Of a stretch of DNA of 10,161 bases, positions 1 to 7,248 are shown piece after piece. Source of the stretch: an uncultured Oscillospiraceae bacterium (lineage in GTDB: Bacteria; Bacillota; Clostridia; Oscillospirales; Acutalibacteraceae); NCBI GenBank assembly GCA_900547305.1, contig URGH01000078.1, positions 1-10,161 of the forward strand, read 5' to 3'. Position 1 is the first letter of the stretch. Each line of letters starts with the position of its first letter. Under the pieces are notes generated by a model. That model ran no database searches, had not been told where the DNA came from, and worked only from the letters and a program-made list of their open reading frames with translations. Both the position numbers and the translations under genes were made by a program.

Positions 1-2765
1 CTTGTGAAATATCCGCCCAAAACCGCCGGCGTGTCGGTAGCCCATTTAAAGCTCTCCTTTATTACCTCTATATCGTTCGAGTCCCACGGCAGGCGCAAAA
101 GCGCACCGAAATTGGCGGTTGCCACCCTTGAATCCTGCCCGATAGACGCCTCAACCAAAATATCGTACTGATACTGGGTATCCTCGCTGATAAACCATTT
201 TAAAAACTTCCATGCGGCGTCAACATTCTTACATTTGCTGAGAATTATGCCCGTTGTGGATGTAACGGTCATGTAGCTGCGGTCAATATCGCCGTTTTCC
301 TTTTTAACGCCGGGAATTAAGGCGATTCCCCATTTTCCCGTAAGCTCGGGGGCTGCTACCTGCAATGACATATACTCCGAAAAACCGCCTATTCCTATAG
401 GCATTTCACCCGAGCGGAATCGGTTGTAAAAGCTGGCGGAAACATCTATTCCGTAGTTGGTGTAAAGTTCGGTTACCGCCTTAAACGCCTGGTACGCCTC
501 GTTTGTATCAAGCGCGGACGCGGTATAATCGTCTGTGTAGTATTTACCACCGTACTGCGCCAAAAACATTCCGAAATCGTTCGGAATATACATTTGCAGG
601 TTGTTTTGGTACAGCATGGGCAAAAGCGTATTGTAAACGTCGTCCCAAGTCTCGGGCAGGGTGAAACCGAAATTCCTGAAAATATCCTTTCGGTAGAACA
701 TCACCTTAAACCCTACGGTCAGCGGAATACCGTAAACGCCGTCCTCAAATGTCTGCGAAATTACAGAACCCGGAACCAGCTGCTCCGCAACCGATTCGTA
801 ACCGTCCAACTTTGATAAATCCACCACGGTATCGCGCATTGCAAATTCTCCGGCGGAAGAGGCGCTTACGCCTATTGCAACGTCGGGCGCCGTGCCCGAG
901 GCTATTGCAAGCATAAGCGCATTCACAGACCCCGCCGCCAGCTGACTTGACGGCAGAATATTCATATCAATGGCTATGCCCTCTTTAGAGGTGAAATTCT
1001 CGTCGGTAAGCTGTTTTATTATCTGCGCCCACTCGCTGCCCTCGCCGCACCATACCGAAAGGGTTTCGGAGGCGCCGCTGTAATCGCCCTCCATTTTAAC
1101 GTTATCGTAATCCTTGGTGAACGAAAGAACAACGTTTGCAAAAACACTGTAAAGCCTTACAAAAAAGCTCGAAGTGGGGTTTTTAACCTTTTCGCAGTTG
1201 CCGTATGATACGGTATCTACCGTAAGCGGCTGCGATTGCAGGGAAATATATGTTGTGGAAAGCGTGCTTAAAAGATTCTGCATTTCCGTAAGTTTTCTTA
1301 CGGTATTTTCGGGGTCTTTTTTCAAAAGCTCCAGAATCTCCGCAAGCTGATTGAAATTGTTTGTAAGCGATGAGCGCTTTTGCGCCAAACTGTTAAGCGC
1401 GTCAATGCAGTATATCTGATAATCGTAAAGTTTGTTTATAGTTTCGTTTATTGTGGGAATTTTTTTATCAAGCTCGTAATCGTAGTTTAAATCGGGGTCG
1501 GAGGTGGTAATCATCATTACCTGAAGCATAAAATCCGAAAGCAGCTGCGTGCAATCGTTTACCGCGTTCATGAGGTTTCCCATTTCTCCTATAACCGGAG
1601 TCATTGAAAGCACATGCTTGCCCTTTGTCAGATAAATTTTATAAAGCCCGCCGTTTTTATCCGACAATTTTTCGGTGTACCATTTTGTGCTGTAATCAAA
1701 CCTATATTCCGAAAGCTCCTTAAACGGAACGGCATTGTCGATCATTATTTTTCTGTATATCGGCATACCCTGACTGAAATCCTGCCGTACATGGAAAGCT
1801 AAATTGTAATAACCGTCCTCGGGGGCGTCAATCTGCCAGTAGGCTGTCTGCCCCACCTTAGACCACATACTGCCGCCCATTGTGTTCATTGTAACCGAGG
1901 TTATGGATCTCGGCGAGCATGAGGGATCATAGCTGCTTTCCATTCTGATAGTCGTATGCGACTTATACAGCATTTCCTCCGCCTCTATCGTTTTGACCGT
2001 ATCGGTAACAGGCGCGTCGGGATTTGATTTTACATACTCGCCGTAATTTTTCAGCTGTACGGGCGGCGTGAGACATGCCGCGCTTATGTTTATCTCGCCC
2101 GAAATATATGTAAGCGTAACGGTATGCGCGCCGGATGAAAAGTAAAATGAGAGCGGCATTGCCTCTACGCCTATGGCGTCGGATATATACATATCCTGCC
2201 AAATGAGTAGATTTTCCTGCTTGGGTCTTACCTCGTCGCCCAAAGAATTCTTGCGTATTCCGCCCGATAAATCATCGCGGGAAAGCCCGTAAAAATTAAC
2301 CTTATTTGTTTCAAGGCATACCTGTTTCCCGTCAATTTTAAGGCTTCTTACCGCCGCCATGCCGTCGTTTCCCAAAAGATACCTGAATTTAATATTGTAA
2401 AGCCCCGCTTCGCGCGTGTTAAACGTCCAGGTTGCCTCGTCTTCCCTGTTTCCCCATTTAAAAACGGTGCCTTCCTTTTCATCGTCAACCGCAACGCTTT
2501 TTTTGCCGCCGTTCAGAACCGGAACAACCGAATCTGCCGCAACCTCCGTTACGGCGTTTTTGTAACCGTTCTTTTCGTATTCCGCAACAAGCGACGCATA
2601 CCTCGGAGTGTCCAAAACATCCGATTCTGTTGTTTCATATGCCGGCGCCGCCGTTTTGTACTTTTCTTTCAGCGGTATTGCGCGCGCCGTTACGGGCAGC
2701 GCAATAAAAAGCGCCGCGGCAGCAGAAAAATATTTAAACAAATTGGATTTCAGTGTTTTGTTCAT
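1..2765 (-). CDS. Giant ABC-type solute-binding protein with N-terminal carbohydrate-binding-like domains (3' end off window)
   Basis: An open frame of 921 codons runs from ATG at 2765 to the left edge; GGGAG lies 6 nt before the ATG. Residues 1-29 are a signal peptide ending in ARA, with no lipobox cysteine. Residues about 60-235 form a beta-rich domain (TWTF, GLYNIKFRY, LKIDGKQV, GAHTVTLTY). About 259-392 look like a CBM6/CBM35-type galactose-binding fold: opening IEAEEM, then YWQIDAPEDGYYNLAFHV, IMIDN and KGKHVLSM. About 398-555 are mostly helical. From about 567 a family 1 solute-binding domain begins (TLSVWCGEGSEW, ASGTAPDVAIG, GVYGIPLTVGFKVMFYRKD, AWKFLKWF). The likely role is binding an oligosaccharide outside the cell for an ABC importer; the ligand is unknown. 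Usual binding proteins are 400-560 aa, so this one is roughly twice the normal size. It is the third gene of the operon, and permeases would be expected further left. Domain names are by pattern only. Confidence 0.85.
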   Translation of the reverse strand, partial: MNKTLKSNLFKYFSAAAALFIALPVTARAIPLKEKYKTAAPAYETTESDVLDTPRYASLVAEYEKNGYKNAVTEVAADSVVPVLNGGKKSVAVDDEKEGTVFKWGNREDEATWTFNTREAGLYNIKFRYLLGNDGMAAVRSLKIDGKQVCLETNKVNFYGLSRDDLSGGIRKNSLGDEVRPKQENLLIWQDMYISDAIGVEAMPLSFYFSSGAHTVTLTYISGEINISAACLTPPVQLKNYGEYVKSNPDAPVTDTVKTIEAEEMLYKSHTTIRMESSYDPSCSPRSITSVTMNTMGGSMWSKVGQTAYWQIDAPEDGYYNLAFHVRQDFSQGMPIYRKIMIDNAVPFKELSEYRFDYSTKWYTEKLSDKNGGLYKIYLTKGKHVLSMTPVIGEMGNLMNAVNDCTQLLSDFMLQVMMITTSDPDLNYDYELDKKIPTINETINKLYDYQIYCIDALNSLAQKRSSLTNNFNQLAEILELLKKDPENTVRKLTEMQNLLSTLSTTYISLQSQPLTVDTVSYGNCEKVKNPTSSFFVRLYSVFANVVLSFTKDYDNVKMEGDYSGASETLSVWCGEGSEWAQIIKQLTDENFTSKEGIAIDMNILPSSQLAAGSVNALMLAIASGTAPDVAIGVSASSAGEFAMRDTVVDLSKLDGYESVAEQLVPGSVISQTFEDGVYGIPLTVGFKVMFYRKDIFRNFGFTLPETWDDVYNTLLPMLYQNNLQMYIPNDFGMFLAQYGGKYYTDDYTASALDTNEAYQAFKAVTELYTNYGIDVSASFYNRFRSGEMPIGIGGFSEYMSLQVAAPELTGKWGIALIPGVKKENGDIDRSYMTVTSTTGIILSKCKNVDAAWKFLKWFISEDTQYQYDILVEASIGQDSRVATANFGALLRLPWDSNDIEVIKESFKWATDTPAVLGGYFT

Positions 2766-2791
2766 AATTAACTCCCGAGTTTAATTTTCCT

Positions 2792-2835
2792 GATAAGCAA
2801 AACCCGCAAAAAATCCTTTACGGGCTTTGCTTATC
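2792..2835 (-). repeat. Second, overlapping 15-bp hairpin between the two SBP genes
   Basis: Arms 2792-2806 and 2821-2835 pair at 14 of 15 positions around a 14-nt loop. The mismatch puts C opposite A on the plus strand, which is a G-U wobble in the minus-strand RNA. The last five bases (2831-2835) are also used by the adjacent 2831-2862 hairpin, so the full forms exclude each other. The loop contains TTTTTT in the minus sense, but no clear T-tract follows the stem. A role in partial termination or processing between the SBP genes is inferred. Confidence 0.7.
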
Positions 2836-2862
2836 CGACACGCATTTGTGCGTGTCGGATAA
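2831..2862 (-). repeat. Perfect 14-bp hairpin downstream of the lipoprotein SBP gene
   Basis: Arms 2831-2844 and 2849-2862 are exact reverse complements around a 4-nt loop (2845-2848). The hairpin starts 12 nt after the stop codon of the upstream lipoprotein gene. No T-run follows it directly on the minus strand, so it looks more like an mRNA stabiliser, or part of a two-state switch with the neighbouring hairpin, than a simple terminator. Confidence 0.8.
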
Positions 2863-2874
2863 AGGCTTTGTGAA

Positions 2875-4572
2875 TTATTTGCCTGCGTTTTCGTTAATGT
2901 ACTTGATAATATCCGCGCCGCCCATAGAGTTAAAGTCAGAAACATAGTTATCGAACGCGTCTATGGTTTTTATTCCGGTTATAATCTCGTAAAAATACTG
3001 ATTTTCAAGAGTTTTTATTTTGGAATATGTCGCGGTGAATTTATTCGGCAGCGTGGTTGCCAATACGGGCACGACGTTCAGGTTTTCGGAATCCGCCGCG
3101 GGTATGCCTATAAGATTGTTTACCGCGTCGTTCCATTCCTCAACGCTGCAGCCGTACCTGTCTTTCTTATACGCCATAATTCCGTCATAGCGCTTTTTGG
3201 CGTGATCGCTCAGTCCCGAGGGATCTTCCGCCTCAATTTTCTTCATTAGGCTCTTGCACTCGTCAATAATAGAGGATTTGTAAGAAATCTGCTGCCAAAT
3301 CGGGAAATAGGGCTTAACATCTGTGCTGTCGCAAAGGCTCTCGAATTTTTTCACAACCTCGTCGGGCAGTACATGCTTTTCGGACCCTAAGTCGTTATTA
3401 ACGTTATACATTTTTATAATAGCCTCGGGGTGCTCGCAGTTGGGGCTCATAATAAGGTGACCGTTCACCTCAAGCGCCGCGGTTTCCTGCGGAACCGAAT
3501 ACTTACCGTTACCGTCAAGCGGGGCGGACAGCGCGATCCAGTCAACGTCGGGGTTAGCCTCGAATGACGCCTTGAGGTTATCGCCGTTCCACCACGGACC
3601 GAAAACCATTCCGCATTTTCCGTTGCCTATGTTCTGTCCGTTGTTGTCCTCCTCACAGAAAAGCGCTCTGGAGGTGAACAGCTCCGAAAGCCTTGCAAGC
3701 GCCGTTTTGGTTTCGGGCGCGGTAGAGCCGTAAACCACCTTACCGTCGCTGCCTTTGAGCCACGCACCGGGGAACGAACCGAACGCCGCGAACAGCGGGT
3801 CTATGGATGATGTGTTGTCAACGCCGAAGCGGTAGCTTGAAAACGGTATTCCGTATGTATCGTCCTTACCGTTCTGATCCGGGTCCTGCGTTGCAAAGGC
3901 GGTGGCTATTTTAGCCACATCGTCAAAGGTTTTCGGCTTTTCAAGACCGAGCACCTCAAGCCAGTCGTTGCGTATCCAAAGCACCTCGTGCTGGTAGCCT
4001 ACCGCCGTGCTCGGCAGCGCGCCCAGCTTTCCGTCCACGGTAACCTCCTTTAAGCAGGCGTCGTCGGGGTAGCTGTCATACGCGCCTTTGAGTCCGTTTC
4101 CGAAATATTGCTTATACGGCGTTAAGTCCTTTATAGAATTGTTCGCAAGCAATTCCTTTACCGACTGCGTGCTGTAAATCGTAACAGCGTCAGGCAGTGT
4201 GCCTGCGTTTATGCACATGTTCACCTTTTCAACATGCTGCTCCCACGGAAGAGCCCACTCAAACTTAATGTCGATATTATACTCTTCCCTCATAAAGGTA
4301 ATGAAAGGATTATCGGTAATATTTGCGGCGTCGTCTTCGTCTCTCTGCCAAACGCCGAGAGTCACGGTTGTCATTTCGTCCATCTTTTTGTAGGCTTTAT
4401 CGTAATCAACGCCCGCAACCAAGCCGGTTTCTTCATCCACCTTTATTCCGCCCGAGGTGTTTCCGCCGCCGTCGCTGCCCGTTTTCTTACTGCCGCAGCC
4501 CGCGGCGGTAAGCGCTACAAAAGCAGCCAAAAGAAGTGTGAACCCCGATTTGGATATTTTCTTTAAATTCAT
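2875..4572 (-). CDS. Lipoprotein ABC sugar/oligosaccharide solute-binding protein
   Basis: This 565-aa protein should capture a sugar or oligosaccharide outside the membrane and hand it to an ABC permease. Residues 1-25 are a lipoprotein signal peptide with lipobox AAGC, so Cys26 would be lipidated; a Gly/Ser-rich tether (27-42) follows. The family 1 binding fold shows TTVTLGVWQ near 68, INAGTLPDAV near 121, a WIRNDWLEVLGL block at 199-210 and GMVFGPWW at 321-328. DPDQNGKDDTYG at 230-241 is the acidic, calcium-loop-like motif common in the LplA/LipO type of Firmicutes oligosaccharide-binding proteins. The length is typical. The frame is open up to 4626, but ATG 4572 is preferred because AAGGGTG lies 5 nt upstream and the signal peptide begins right there. 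It lies 62 nt after the wall-anchored protein gene and 109 nt before the giant SBP, with no terminator on the upstream side, so co-transcription is likely. The substrate cannot be told. Confidence 0.93.
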   Translation of the reverse strand: MNLKKISKSGFTLLLAAFVALTAAGCGSKKTGSDGGGNTSGGIKVDEETGLVAGVDYDKAYKKMDEMTTVTLGVWQRDEDDAANITDNPFITFMREEYNIDIKFEWALPWEQHVEKVNMCINAGTLPDAVTIYSTQSVKELLANNSIKDLTPYKQYFGNGLKGAYDSYPDDACLKEVTVDGKLGALPSTAVGYQHEVLWIRNDWLEVLGLEKPKTFDDVAKIATAFATQDPDQNGKDDTYGIPFSSYRFGVDNTSSIDPLFAAFGSFPGAWLKGSDGKVVYGSTAPETKTALARLSELFTSRALFCEEDNNGQNIGNGKCGMVFGPWWNGDNLKASFEANPDVDWIALSAPLDGNGKYSVPQETAALEVNGHLIMSPNCEHPEAIIKMYNVNNDLGSEKHVLPDEVVKKFESLCDSTDVKPYFPIWQQISYKSSIIDECKSLMKKIEAEDPSGLSDHAKKRYDGIMAYKKDRYGCSVEEWNDAVNNLIGIPAADSENLNVVPVLATTLPNKFTATYSKIKTLENQYFYEIITGIKTIDAFDNYVSDFNSMGGADIIKYINENAGK

Positions 4573-4634
4573 AATTTCACCCTTATCTGTTTTAGGAAAT
4601 CGCCGGTTTATATAAAGTGCCGACAATATTGAAT

Positions 4635-6677
4635 TTAACGGTTTTTACCCTTTTGCGCCACGGCTCCCGTAAGAACCGCAAGCGATAAAACCATTGCGAA
4701 CGCCGCTATAACCGCGGTGTTTCTGTTAACGTCTCCGGTTTGCGGACTGCCCGAGCCGCCTGTGCCGGTTGTCGGAATTTCCACAACGCCCATTTCATAT
4801 TCAAGACCCTTTGCAGCCTCTAAAGCCTCGCCCTTTGTGTAAGAGGAGCTTCCGTCCCATATAACGGTTTCGCTGCCGTCGGCATGAATTATTTTCATAT
4901 CCTTGAAATATACGTTATAGGTCTTGTTCGGATCTGCTTCGGCTTTTGTTGAGTTAATAGGCGTTATCCAGTGGCATGCCTCGCGCGGAACATTCGCCGG
5001 TTCAAAGGTTCTTGTGTACCATTTATTGAGCGCAACGCCCGAAAGGTCGGTATCGGGCAGCATTGAAAGACCCTTTGAGTCAACAATGTTTTTCTCCACC
5101 GCAAATGTGTGGAACATACCCCAGAAGCCGTCCTTCTTGTCGTTCTCCTGATACGAAAATCCGCCGAGCCCCGCCATAGGAGAATCAAGCATAACCTTGT
5201 AGGAGATTTTATCCCCCTCGTTCAGCGCAATGCCGTCGCCGAAATATCCGAAGAAGGAAATATTGGCGGTTTTACCCTGCATTGCCTTTGTGTAGGTGTA
5301 TTTAACCGAAAGTTTAATAACCTTTTCAAGCTTTATTTCGGGTTCGTTCCCGTTTGACGGATACGGATCGTCCACCGCGGTCAAAGTGGTTTTTGCGTTT
5401 TTCTCCTCGCCCCAAACCTGCGGGTTAAGCTCTTCCGAAGTAATATCCTTATCGGTAACGTTATACTGAACGTTTCCCTTGCCGTCTACAATTTTTATAT
5501 TCTTAATATAGTAAGCATAGGTCTTATTAACGTCAACCGCCTGTGTGGTTTTAAAGCAAAGCGCCACGGTGTGAAGACCCTGTATGCCGTCTTCGGAATA
5601 AATGCCGGAAAGCCGAATCGTTTCCTTGCGCCATGCGCCGGTAAGCGCGGTATGGTCAAGCGTAGCGTCGCCCGCCGTAGCCCAGTTCTTATTGCCCTGA
5701 ACCACTATATTGCCGAAGCCCTTAACTGCGTCTGCCAAAGCGTATTCGTACTGGAGCGTCCAGTCCTTGCCCTTGATAAGGCAGGCGTCGGCTCCCGTGC
5801 CGAGCTTCAGTCTTGACGGCGTCATCCACATGTTAAGAGTATAAAGTCCTACCTGAGATACCTTTTCAACACCGTTTTCGCCGTTTGAAAATTTAACCTC
5901 CGCCTTGATTACCTGATCTGCTTTGGCAGGGGTCGGCGTGGGTGTGGGAGTAGGTGTGGGAGTCGGATTAGGAGTAGGAGTGGGCGTAGGGTCGGGTGTG
6001 TCGTCCGTATACGGATTATCAACCACCGAAAGTGTTGTAACGGCATTTTTCTCCGAACCCCATATCTGCGGATTAAGCTCTTCCGTTGTCAGATCGTCAT
6101 CGGTAAAGGAATATACGGTCTTGCCGCTGCCGTCGGTTATTTTTATGTTTCTGTAGTAGGCATAATAGGTTTTTTCCGTATCCACCGCAGCCGTGGTGCT
6201 TGTAGATAAAGCAAGGCAGTAAAGCGGCTGGGTCCAGCCTCCGCCGCAGCCGAGCGGCTCTAAGCTGACTTTGGTTTTCTTCCATTTACCCGTTCCGTTG
6301 GTACGGTCTGCCGCGGGATCGCCCGCAACTTTCCAGTTGCTGCCGCCCTGAACCTGAATATTACCTATTCCGGCTGCCGCGTCGGAAATCGCATATTCAT
6401 ATTCAAGGTTCCAGTCGGTGCCCTCAATAGACGTGATGTTGCTGTTGTCCTTAAAAAGTCCGAGTCTTTCGGGCGAGTAAGCAAACCAAAGCGAATAAAG
6501 CGCTACCTGGCTTACCTTTTCAACGCCTTTCTCGCCGTTTGAAAACTTTACGGCGGCAGAAATCACCTTTTCTTCTTTCTGCGCTTCAGCGCGGGCATTC
6601 AGCGCAGTCGGTATCAGACTGACTGAAAGCACTATGCAAAGCGCCAGCACGGATGACAGTATTTTTTTACATTTCAT
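4635..6677 (-). CDS. Sortase-anchored surface protein with three repeated beta-rich modules
   Basis: I do not recognise a named family for this 680-aa protein. Residues 1 to about 31 are a signal peptide (MKCKKILSSVLALCIV, cut near ARAEA). Module A (about 36-222) and module B (about 254-438) are clear homologues: both have VKFSNGE-GVEKVSQV, an LxYEYA-DA block, G-W-K-T near the middle, YY-NIKI-DG and the tail EELNPQ-WG-EKNA-TTL. A proline-threonine linker (about 227-250) separates them. Module C (about 450-608) keeps the scaffold (EKVIKLSVKY, KTYNVYFKDMKI) but not the tail. SPQTGD at 644-649, a hydrophobic stretch (654-674) and QKGKNR form a cell-wall sorting signal of the (S/N)PxTG kind. ATG 6677 is chosen over the longer frame because AAGGAG lies 9 nt upstream and the signal peptide begins there. 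As first gene ahead of two sugar-binding proteins, it probably binds glycan at the wall; no catalytic motif is visible. Confidence 0.88.
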   Translation of the reverse strand: MKCKKILSSVLALCIVLSVSLIPTALNARAEAQKEEKVISAAVKFSNGEKGVEKVSQVALYSLWFAYSPERLGLFKDNSNITSIEGTDWNLEYEYAISDAAAGIGNIQVQGGSNWKVAGDPAADRTNGTGKWKKTKVSLEPLGCGGGWTQPLYCLALSTSTTAAVDTEKTYYAYYRNIKITDGSGKTVYSFTDDDLTTEELNPQIWGSEKNAVTTLSVVDNPYTDDTPDPTPTPTPNPTPTPTPTPTPTPAKADQVIKAEVKFSNGENGVEKVSQVGLYTLNMWMTPSRLKLGTGADACLIKGKDWTLQYEYALADAVKGFGNIVVQGNKNWATAGDATLDHTALTGAWRKETIRLSGIYSEDGIQGLHTVALCFKTTQAVDVNKTYAYYIKNIKIVDGKGNVQYNVTDKDITSEELNPQVWGEEKNAKTTLTAVDDPYPSNGNEPEIKLEKVIKLSVKYTYTKAMQGKTANISFFGYFGDGIALNEGDKISYKVMLDSPMAGLGGFSYQENDKKDGFWGMFHTFAVEKNIVDSKGLSMLPDTDLSGVALNKWYTRTFEPANVPREACHWITPINSTKAEADPNKTYNVYFKDMKIIHADGSETVIWDGSSSYTKGEALEAAKGLEYEMGVVEIPTTGTGGSGSPQTGDVNRNTAVIAAFAMVLSLAVLTGAVAQKGKNR
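5928..5999 (-). repeat. Proline-threonine linker-coding simple repeat
   Basis: About 24 codons alternate Pro and Thr, interrupted once by Asn, giving a degenerate 6-bp repeat. The codons vary at third positions, so selection appears to act on the protein. It is an extended, probably surface-exposed spacer between modules A and B, as in many multidomain extracellular carbohydrate-active proteins. Confidence 0.9.
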
Positions 6678-6798
6678 AATCGTTATCTCCTTATTTATTT
6701 TCGATGTGAAATATATATTTTGCTTAATATGCACCCCCTGTTTAACCGCAATGTTTTTTGTTGCCGTGAAGTTGTAACCGCACATGTTGTTTTTTAGC

Positions 6799-6838
6799 TT
6801 ACATGTAATCATTATTTATCGTAAATAGATGACATGTC
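6799..6838. promoter_or_regulatory. Paired ACATGT palindromes in the operon leader (imperfect inverted repeat)
   Basis: TTACATGTAA (6799-6808) and GACATGTC (6831-6838) are each palindromic. The sequence between them is also roughly symmetric (ATTATTTA, TCG, TAAATAG), so the whole could be a leader hairpin or a pair of operator half-sites. A further ACATGT is at 6782-6787. It lies 30-70 nt downstream of the predicted start, where a bound repressor would block transcription. Function is inferred. Confidence 0.45.
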
Positions 6839-6873
6839 GCTAATTTAATTGCGTATATAGACCTTATATTTGT

Positions 6874-6902
6874 ATATTATCACAATTATAGCACTTTGTC
6901 AA
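6874..6902 (-). promoter_or_regulatory. Predicted sigma-A promoter of the surface-protein/SBP operon
   Basis: A perfect -35 TTGACA (plus 6897-6902), a 17-nt spacer and -10 TAATAT (plus 6874-6879), preceded by TG one base upstream (extended -10). Transcription would start near 6867, giving a leader of about 190 nt before ATG 6677. A TATAAT also sits inside the spacer but too close to this -35 to be its partner. Confidence 0.7.
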
Positions 6903-6934
6903 TACGGAAAAATTAATTATAGGTAATATTTAAA

Positions 6935-6946
6935 AATACATGTATT
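6935..6946. promoter_or_regulatory. 12-bp perfect palindrome upstream of the operon promoter
   Basis: AATACATGTATT is a perfect palindrome ending 32 bp upstream of the -35 box, a usual place for an activator. It shares the ACATGT core with the leader sites. The regulator is not in the window. Confidence 0.4.
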
Positions 6947-7024
6947 CATTTTTTTGGAAAGGGTTTATACCCATAGACTTAATACGGCATGTGACAAACC
7001 GAAATATAAAAAGCCATGCATACG

Positions 7025-7061
7025 AAAAAACACCCCTGCAATAACCCGCAGGGGTGTTTTT
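7025..7061. terminator. Strong bidirectional Rho-independent terminator
   Basis: A 14-bp perfect stem (7026-7039 with 7048-7061), GC-rich in the middle, with an 8-nt loop and flanking A and T tracts, so it can work on both strands. On the minus strand it backs up the tRNA-Ala terminator and insulates the surface-protein operon from read-through. Confidence 0.88.
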
Positions 7062-7181
7062 ATATTTACAACACGAAATTTACACATAAAAAAGAGCAAG
7101 GGATAACCTTGCATTTACAATCGGCGGCAAAGCCGCGCCGCACCTATTACATACTGAAAATCCTGTTACCGATTTTATTTT

Positions 7182-7216
7182 GAGGTAAGAGGTAATAGTG
7201 AAGAGGTAAGAAGTAA
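7182..7216. repeat. Five-unit tandem heptamer repeat
   Basis: Five successive 7-mers: GAGGTAA, GAGGTAA, TAGTGAA, GAGGTAA, GAAGTAA. The last one runs into the A-tract of the tRNA-Ala terminator. It is non-coding; the role is unknown. Confidence 0.8.
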
Positions 7217-7248
7217 AAATCCCGCTCACTTTTGTGAACGGGATTTTT
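7215..7248 (-). terminator. Rho-independent terminator of the tRNA-Ala unit
   Basis: Arms 7215-7229 and 7234-7248 form a 15-bp stem with a 4-nt loop, ending in TTTTT on the minus strand. The single plus-strand mismatch becomes a U-G wobble in the minus-strand RNA, which supports minus orientation. The stem starts at the last A of the encoded CCA end of the tRNA. Confidence 0.88.

Larger units (their letters stand above)
6678..7247. other. 570-bp gene-free region: operon leader, promoter, terminators and small repeats
   Basis: From right to left it holds the tRNA-Ala terminator (7215-7248), a five-unit heptamer repeat (7182-7216), two small hairpins (7096-7112 and 7124-7136), a strong terminator (7025-7061), an AT-rich stretch with a 12-bp palindrome (6935-6946), a predicted promoter (6874-6902) and a leader of about 190 nt. 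In the leader, 6744-6759 and 6776-6795 are imperfect direct repeats starting AACCGCA. I see no credible gene; 6963-7024 shows nothing I can name. Confidence 0.7.

Noticed and set aside
594..815. Small plus-strand frame inside the giant SBP region
   Set aside because: The minus-strand frame is open for 921 codons and matches the solute-binding family here.
4573..4626. 18-residue N-terminal extension of the lipoprotein SBP
   Set aside because: No binding site before it; ATG 4572 has AAGGGTG and starts directly at the signal peptide.
5923..6156. Plus-strand frame rich in Gly-Val repeats
   Set aside because: It is the antisense of the proline-threonine linker and has no binding site.
6678..6812. 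45-residue N-terminal extension of the surface protein
   Set aside because: It would bury the signal peptide and covers AT-rich leader; ATG 6677 has AAGGAG at good spacing.
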